This document shows, one piece after another, positions 59,101 to 64,000 of a stretch of DNA of 64,000 nucleotides. The notes under the pieces are model-generated. The model was given only the letters and a program-made list of their open reading frames with translations, had not been told where the DNA came from and ran no database searches. Made by a program: the position numbers and the translations under genes. Location of the stretch: assembly GCA_902702965.1 (NCBI GenBank), contig CACRXP010000427.1:499457-563456 (forward strand), in the 5' to 3' direction. The number at the start of each line of letters is the position of its first letter. Position 1 is the stretch's first letter. Source of the DNA: Spirometra erinaceieuropaei (taxonomy: Eukaryota > Platyhelminthes > Cestoda > Diphyllobothriidea > Diphyllobothriidae).

Positions 59101-62100
59101 TTAAGAAGAGTATATATTACGCAGCCTAACAAGTTGGTGGCTGACTGTACAACCATTAAAATCAACTAAAAACAGAATGCTGTATCATGGATGACTGCTT
59201 AACCGCGGCAGACAGCGCCCACCGTGCGCCTGACAGAGTGGACAAAGTATGTGGGACTTTCAGGTGAATTAGTTCAGTGAGTTGAACTTGCGCAGCGTCT
59301 GTCGTGCGCCCTCCTTCCTCACGCACCTTGCTCCGATTTAAAGACAACGTTGGGCTGACAAGGTCAACCGGTCTGTCTGCGTGTGCCACACGCGACCGAG
59401 TCCCCATAGACCACAATAAAAGCTGCAGCATGGAGGCGAAAGAAATGCCAAGGCATCAGAGTGGTGGGGCAGGGAACGTAACACACCTCAGCTTGGGCAA
59501 CCGCCAGGCTTTCGTCACGAGCTTCGAGGATTTTCTGTCGACGATTCTCAGCAGATGCGAGAGTCTCCTTGCAGCTGGGCAGCTGAGCTCTCCAGTCCCT
59601 TAGTTCTTCCGATAGACGCGAATTTACGGAGGCCAGGCGTTCGCGTTCCGAGTTTAGGTTGCTCGTTGCCTGATGCTCTCGTTCAAGCTATTGCAAAGAG
59701 TGCAAAAGGGCAGTGAGGTGGAGACACGATTTACGACAAAAAGTGGTTTGCAGTATGAGGGAATGTCGTTATAAGAAGCTAAGGTGTTCGAACACAAAGT
59801 TCGGAAGGTTAAAAGTGTCAGTGAATGTCTACAAAATTGACGTCTCAAAAGAATGATTACAACCAAGCAGGAAGCTTGACTACTAACCATGCAAAAAACG
59901 AAATACTCTTGAACTCTATCCTAGCCTTTAATCACTAGCGTCCACTAGTGAGTAAAGGCTTTCGGCACAGCGAGGTAGGGAGCCTTTTTATTTCAAGGTC
60001 AATAGTTGGAAAGACATAATCGCTTCCATCGATGTTGTCTGAGGACTTTTTGCAAACTTATAAGGGTGTCTATGGACCAATCATCATATCTTTATGGTCA
60101 TAAAGGTGCGCATGTACCGGAAACCCATCTAGTCAGTCCTATACTACGATTGTCAATGCCAGACTGAACGTAGATGGGCGAAAACTGCAGGTTCTCGAGC
60201 ACCTCCGCCAAAATGGACCATTCGAGTAAATGGCACGTGCTTTATATTCCAGCCGACCGCCCGCACTCGCCGCGACAACATCGCGAGGATAGAGGAGGCC
60301 ACTAACTGAGGTGGTTCGAGCACATCCATCGTGGTCACTCAAATGCGTTCACTAGCACTGCCAAAATCTGACGCTGGCGCCACCCTGGCGGAGACAAAGA
60401 GGGTTTCGGTAAGAAACCTGGATCGACGCAGTCTTCAGGGTATCCAGATGGTTTGTACATATACTGCTGTAAGTCCTCGTAGCTGGAGAAGACAGTGGTG
60501 AGATATTGCAGATTGTGGGGCGCAGAGAGGAGCTAATCACGGCATTACTGAAGCCGGTTGGATAGGGTACGATCATAGCTGCATTGGGCAAAAGCAATAT
60601 ACGGAGATGAGAAAAGCGGTTTGTGCAGAAGCAAGCGGCTGGGAAAGACGTAGACGCACTGCGTAATCGCTACTAGGCCAGGTGTGTCCAGTGGGAAGGT
60701 GACATGGCGAAATTACGCAAAACAGACGTGCAAAAATGGACTGATACAGAAATTGTGACGGAAACCGGTAGGAACACAAGGAGAATGGAGTAGGCTGCGG
60801 AAAAGGGTCAGAGGCGGGGCAGGGAAGGCGAATATAACCTACCCTGTGCTTGGTGTCGCGGAGGGAATTTTCCACATTAATGGCTTGCTGCTTCTTCGTT
60901 AGGTGGGCCTCTAATTTCTTCCGAACTTGTTCAATTTCCTCTGATAGTTCTTTGCTATGAAACGGAAAGGTCAAAAGCAGAAAGATATCGATACGTACCA
61001 GCTCGCCCGTAACGCGTCGCGATGCGCATGAAGGTCATCCAAAGATGGACCCTCTTCTATAAAAGTGCAAGTGGACCGCAAATAATAGTTAGGCTGGAAA
61101 GTAAAATGTCCTCTCTAAAAAGATCATAGCTTAGGAGGAATGTTAACAAAATGATAAGGAGACTGAAGTGGCCATCTCTGCCTTATTTGACGGCCTCATC
61201 AGTCAACCATACCCCAACCCATGTGCAGTTAGCATGGAATATTTGAGTACAAGGCTCAACCACTGGAGTTAAGGGGTTCACGCCTTTTTGGCTACGGTTT
61301 TGAGGATTCAAAGACACGTAGAAAAGACGCTTTACTGATTTCATTGTAGGAAGAGCCCTACTCATTCTGGCCTAAATATTTTTGATCATGACTGACTGGA
61401 GATGCGTCCGTAAGTGAAGTTGTTGGGTTCTGGACTAGAAAGTTAGATGAGGAACTTGACGAGGACTCAATTCTCGGGTCTTCTAACTTAGAATTAGGAC
61501 ATTGTCGTTTGAAATGTTGATTTCTGTCCTTCCCGATTTTCTTTTTATTATCGACAGTTTGCCGCAGTAGACGATCTGCGAAAGCTCTAGATCGGAGTTT
61601 CATGGTAAACATGGGACACCTGGATTCCTTCTTTCAATCGGACTGGCGAGACATATCAAAGCGGAGGGTAGTTTTAGAAAGTGCAGCACGTAAAGAAGGC
61701 TGGACTGAAGGAGAAATTCTGCGGCGTGAAGGATACCGGCTGGGTCTCCGGTGCATGCGTATTTTCAACACATAATGCACTGTGAGGGAAGATTTCACAT
61801 TCGTGTGTCTCCATCGAATGGGCGCAGTTAGGTTTGGTTGATAGATAGCTTCAAGAATACTTAAAACATGCTCTTCCTCAGTGAGCTGACTTCCATCTCC
61901 GTTTGGAGTTTGCTGAGAGGACATGGACTAACGTGGCGGATCAGTCCACACAGTAGCAATATGCACGCAATCATTTGAAAACGGTGCACTAATTGGTAAT
62001 AGCTAGTGCATTCAGACCAGATCGGCACAAGAAAAAAAAGTAAAGACGTTTGACGCGTCAACACACCACCATCTTTATTGCTGTCGGGCTTCAAACGCTG

Positions 62101-64000
62101 AATGGATCGGCTCATATCAGCGATTTCCTTCTCAAACTTTTCCATGACAGCAATGTCCCCCTGGAGTGACTGGGCAATGGACTGGTCAGCCTGGATGAAC
62201 TCCAATTTCGTAGTTTCCTTAAAATAGAAGAACAAACGATGCATTGGCATGAAAAATCGGGTAGACAAGACAAGGTTCTTCGGGAAGAAGTTAGCGACAT
62301 AAAATGACTGCAATGCTGAACAGATAAAAGTAAAAATAAGAATTGCCATAAAAACTGCAACATATTTTTCAGAGACAGCCCCTGCGACTAGGGCCCCGGA
62401 GTAGATGAGATCTCAAAATGGATACATGAATTTTGACGGAAGAAGAGACCATCGAGCAAATGTGGGACTGTGTAGAGTTTGTAGTAATGCTGGTTGATGC
62501 AGGCTGATCTGTGGTATGCGAGCCGCTCTAGTGAAAAAAGAAACGACCGGACACGAGAAGGCCGACCCTCAGTTGCACAGGTGGTCCCGCGCAAAAATCT
62601 CTCCTGAAAGACCAGGCAGAACCTGTGATCTAGGCTGCAGTGAACTCCCAACTCTTCTTATGTCTCTGTCATCCAATATGTATGGTCCACGCTGCGGTGT
62701 TTCCAAGTGCGAATTATACACCACTACCGATAGTGGAGCGTCCTAAAGGAGTTCTAGCGGACGGATGTGGTTTGGTAGCCCCACTTGAAGTAAACAAACC
62801 ACAGCCACTTGTAATACGGGACCGGTGGTAATAGGGGTTTTTACAGGTGGGGCCGGGGAACGCATAGACGACGAGGTCAAGTAGTTGTATGCAAAAGAAA
62901 AGGTATTAGGAATTCGCGGTTGTACTTGGAGTGGTTGAGAAATAGTTGCCATAACCCCTAGCTCTAGCCCTAATCCCCAAGCCTAACACCCAACACTAAC
63001 CCCTAACCATAACCCCAACCCCCCGCAGTATTGCGTTCATCAGGTGGGGATACATAACCACATATTACTGTTCTGGCAACAGTTGAAACAAGTTATCAGA
63101 AAAGGGAAAGTAGACAAAAGGTTGCCAACCCAACGTCCACCTTCTGGAGCAGGCCATCCGGTCAGATAAATATTTCACTGCGCAGACAGATTGTACTAGA
63201 AGGCACGTTGATACTCTTCAGCGCTCAATTTTTTTTCAGATAAAAAGACCAAACTCACTTTATGGGTTCTGGGGGAGAGTACATGTTTAAAGAAGGTTTG
63301 AAACGGTTACAACAAAAGAGGAAAGAAAAACAGGATTAGAAAACGGAATACCTTATCAATTGCGCCTTTCAACTCCTCAAGGCGGGCGTTCGAAGAGTCA
63401 ACTTTGGCTTTAAGAGCAGGTAGTTCCGTTTCCTGTAAACCTAAAAACTGGTAGAAAAGGCATGAATAGGAGATAGTGAAAAGCGGCTGATCGTGAAAAA
63501 AGAGCAAAAAATTTAAAAAAACGGCTGCTCGATTGGTTTCTTTAGGTTGGACACTGTCAGAAAGTCATTTCAAACTCTGCTGGTCGTGGGTTGGGATACA
63601 GGGTTTGAGGTCAAACTAAGGGTGGGACAAAAAGCAAGGATGTCGGGCAAATGCAAAGTGACGACAACCTACTGGGACGGTAAAGACGCATTGGCTTCGC
63701 CCTGGGCCCTTGCATAACAGAGTGCACCAGACAGCCAATAAAAATGCAGTATACCTGCAGGCCGGAATTACGGACAGTGCTCACAAGGCGACCGAGGGTG
63801 GCTAATTTACTAACGAGGTCCCGCGGAAAAAAACAAACATAGTACCCAATGCCTAACATGATCTCGAGAAGGCTAGTGATAAAAGAAGTGGCCGATTTAT
63901 ATTCAGGTAAGCAAGAAATTGAAGTAGGATGCAGTAAGTATGATTACGGGGGGGGGTGTGGGGTGGATGGGGCAGTGAGCCAGGTTACGCCACAGAAATG
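49997..64000 (-). CDS. RAD50: RAD50 DNA-repair ATPase, C-terminal part, gene runs off the right edge
   Basis: Exons in transcript order: about 63809-63755, 63432-63352, 62217-62065, 61912-61861, 61056-60999, 60954-60843, 59687-59487, 56513-56310, 56037-55849, 52944-52828, 52406-52354, 50850-50765, 50619-50253, 50125-49997. Phases agree throughout. The product is about 600 residues: coiled coil after the zinc hook, then the C-terminal ATPase lobe. That lobe has [12 protein letters not shown], the ABC signature [10 protein letters not shown], Walker [12 protein letters not shown] and the switch [14 protein letters not shown]50 joins MRE11 and NBS1 in the nuclear MRN complex that senses and processes double-strand breaks. 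The Walker A lobe and CXXC hook must lie to the right of the window. The last exon here ends in a perfect GTAAGT donor that also reads as a TAA, so the true C-terminus is unresolved. Confidence 0.94.
50253..50619 (-). CDS. RAD50: RAD50 exon (signature motif and Walker B)
   Basis: Acceptor TGACAG, donor GTAAGC. It carries [10 protein letters not shown], the ABC signature [15 protein letters not shown] and Walker [15 protein letters not shown] Ser/Gly-rich insertion sits between the beta-strand and the signature motif. Confidence 0.96.
50765..50850 (-). CDS. RAD50: RAD50 exon (start of C-terminal ATPase lobe)
   Basis: Acceptor TTTTAG, donor GTAATG. It encodes [20 protein letters not shown], near-invariant in RAD50. 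Confidence 0.95.
52354..52406 (-). CDS. RAD50: RAD50 53-bp exon
   Basis: Acceptor TTATAG, donor GTAAAT. It encodes [17 protein letters not shown], which aligns with the conserved segment just before the ATPase lobe. Confidence 0.88.
52828..52944 (-). CDS. RAD50: RAD50 exon (end of coiled coil)
   Basis: Acceptor AAACAG, donor GTACGC, 39 codons. [20 protein letters not shown] corresponds to the RAD50 coil entering the C-terminal ATPase lobe. Confidence 0.88.
55849..56037 (-). CDS. RAD50: RAD50 exon (coiled coil)
   Basis: Acceptor TTTCAG, donor GTTTCT, 63 codons. It encodes [20 protein letters not shown], then a coil ending QEDRLRKQ. Confidence 0.85.
56310..56513 (-). CDS. RAD50: RAD50 exon (coiled coil)
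   Basis: Acceptor TTCCAG, donor GTACTT, 68 codons. It encodes [20 protein letters not shown] and a coil ending [13 protein letters not shown]. Confidence 0.85.
56835..56876 (-). ncRNA. Hammerhead-like motif, family 2 ribozyme, copy at 56.8 kb
   Basis: Stem I GTCT/AGAC is perfect. CTGATGA and GAAACGTC are intact, but stem II is weak (GTG/CAC). The downstream CTCCAGCGATCGCAT stretch recurs in the 13.4 kb copy. It lies in a RAD50 intron. Confidence 0.5.
58868..59075. repeat. Element with CCCTAA-like interior (weak inverted ends)
   Basis: It starts GGTCCGACACGGGAAC, like the 4378 element. The interior has CCCTAACC and CTAACCCCAACC units, and the right end is a partial inverse of the left (CAGGTG...). 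RAD50 intron. Confidence 0.45.
59487..59687 (-). CDS. RAD50: RAD50 exon (coiled coil)
   Basis: Acceptor CAATAG, donor GTGTGT, 67 codons, phase 0 at both ends. It encodes [20 protein letters not shown] and further heptad-like sequence. Confidence 0.8.
60843..60954 (-). CDS. RAD50: RAD50 exon (coiled coil)
   Basis: Acceptor TCATAG, donor GTAGGT. It encodes [20 protein letters not shown] and onward, a clear coiled coil. Confidence 0.83.
60999..61056 (-). CDS. RAD50: RAD50 58-bp exon
   Basis: Acceptor TTATAG, donor GTACGT. It encodes [17 protein letters not shown], and both phases fit its neighbours. Confidence 0.72.
61150..61220 (-). repeat. Decayed family 1 element in a RAD50 intron
   Basis: Its revcomp reads GGGTATGGTTGACTGATGAGG ... 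GAGATGGCCACTTCAGTCTCC. CTGATGA is kept but GAAA has become GAGA. Confidence 0.45.
61861..61912 (-). CDS. RAD50: RAD50 52-bp exon
   Basis: Acceptor TCTCAG, donor GTATTC. It encodes [17 protein letters not shown]. It is supported mainly by phase agreement on both sides. Confidence 0.6.
62065..62217 (-). CDS. RAD50: RAD50 exon (coiled coil)
   Basis: Acceptor TTTAAG. It encodes [20 protein letters not shown], matching the RAD50 coil after the hook. Four overlapping GT dinucleotides lie at the 3' end. The one leaving phase 0 is chosen because it fits the next exon. Confidence 0.78.
62764..63064. repeat. Element with imperfect 26-bp inverted ends and CCCTAA-like interior
   Basis: The left end ATGTGGTTTGGTAGCCCCAC is mirrored by GTGGGGATACATAACCACAT. 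The interior 62950-63022 is a run of degenerate CCCTAA/CCCCAA units. RAD50 intron. Confidence 0.55.
63352..63432 (-). CDS. RAD50: RAD50 exon (coiled coil)
   Basis: Acceptor TTACAG, donor GTATTC, 27 codons: [20 protein letters not shown] and onward, a heptad-like coil. Confidence 0.8.
63755..63809 (-). CDS. RAD50: RAD50 exon (coiled coil just after the hook)
   Basis: Donor GTATAC after CAG is clear. The acceptor is uncertain (CGTTAG gives 63809). It encodes [17 protein letters not shown], which joins in frame to [11 protein letters not shown]. Confidence 0.6.

Noticed and set aside
62950..63022. True internal telomere
   Set aside because: The CCCTAA-like units are too degenerate and short, and they lie between inverted ends of a small element.
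1..64000. CRISPR arrays, operons or other bacterial features
   Set aside because: Spliced genes, LINEs and SINE-like repeats show a eukaryotic genome; no regularly spaced direct repeats were seen.

Overview
The window is eukaryotic nuclear DNA with long introns, GT-AG splice sites and many retroelements. A tegument-allergen-like protein (EF-hands fused to a dynein light chain), CR1-like LINEs and tRNA-derived elements carrying hammerhead ribozyme motifs together suggest a parasitic flatworm (Neodermata). A tapeworm with a large, repeat-rich genome is my best guess, but this is inference and I could not search any database.

Three host genes can be traced exon by exon. (1) On the + strand at 2.17-6.97 kb, a three-exon tegument-allergen-like gene of 181 codons is followed by an AATAAA signal. 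(2) On the - strand at 29.05-9.44 kb, a complete 13-exon VPS39 gene (1288 codons; every splice phase agrees) encodes a HOPS tethering-complex subunit for late endosome/lysosome fusion. (3) On the - strand from the right edge to about 50.0 kb lie the 3' exons of RAD50, the ATPase of the MRN DNA-repair complex. They cover the coiled coil after the zinc hook and the C-terminal ATPase lobe; the N-terminal half lies beyond the window.

The middle (31.37-45.1 kb) is a block of three non-LTR retrotransposons, all on the - strand. The first is nearly intact: one TAG in ORF2, and an 83-bp tandem duplication breaking ORF1. The second lacks the endonuclease-RT linker and starts exactly at the 3' tail of the third. 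The third has several frameshifts and a 283-base N gap over its RT core. All three end in a predicted hairpin followed by a short tandem repeat. A worn RTE-like RT fragment lies near 48.9 kb.

Introns and spacers carry small elements: tRNA-derived repeats (7.7-7.9, 18.5, 21.6-22.3, 45.2 kb), foldback elements with degenerate TTAGGG-like loops (4.4, 5.4, 58.9, 62.8 kb), and a large foldback element at 21.3-21.6 kb. The most interesting signal is two different families of hammerhead-ribozyme-like motifs. One sits inside tRNA-promoter elements arranged head-to-tail and inverted within VPS39 intron 4. The other occurs as two dispersed copies, at 13.4 and 56.8 kb.
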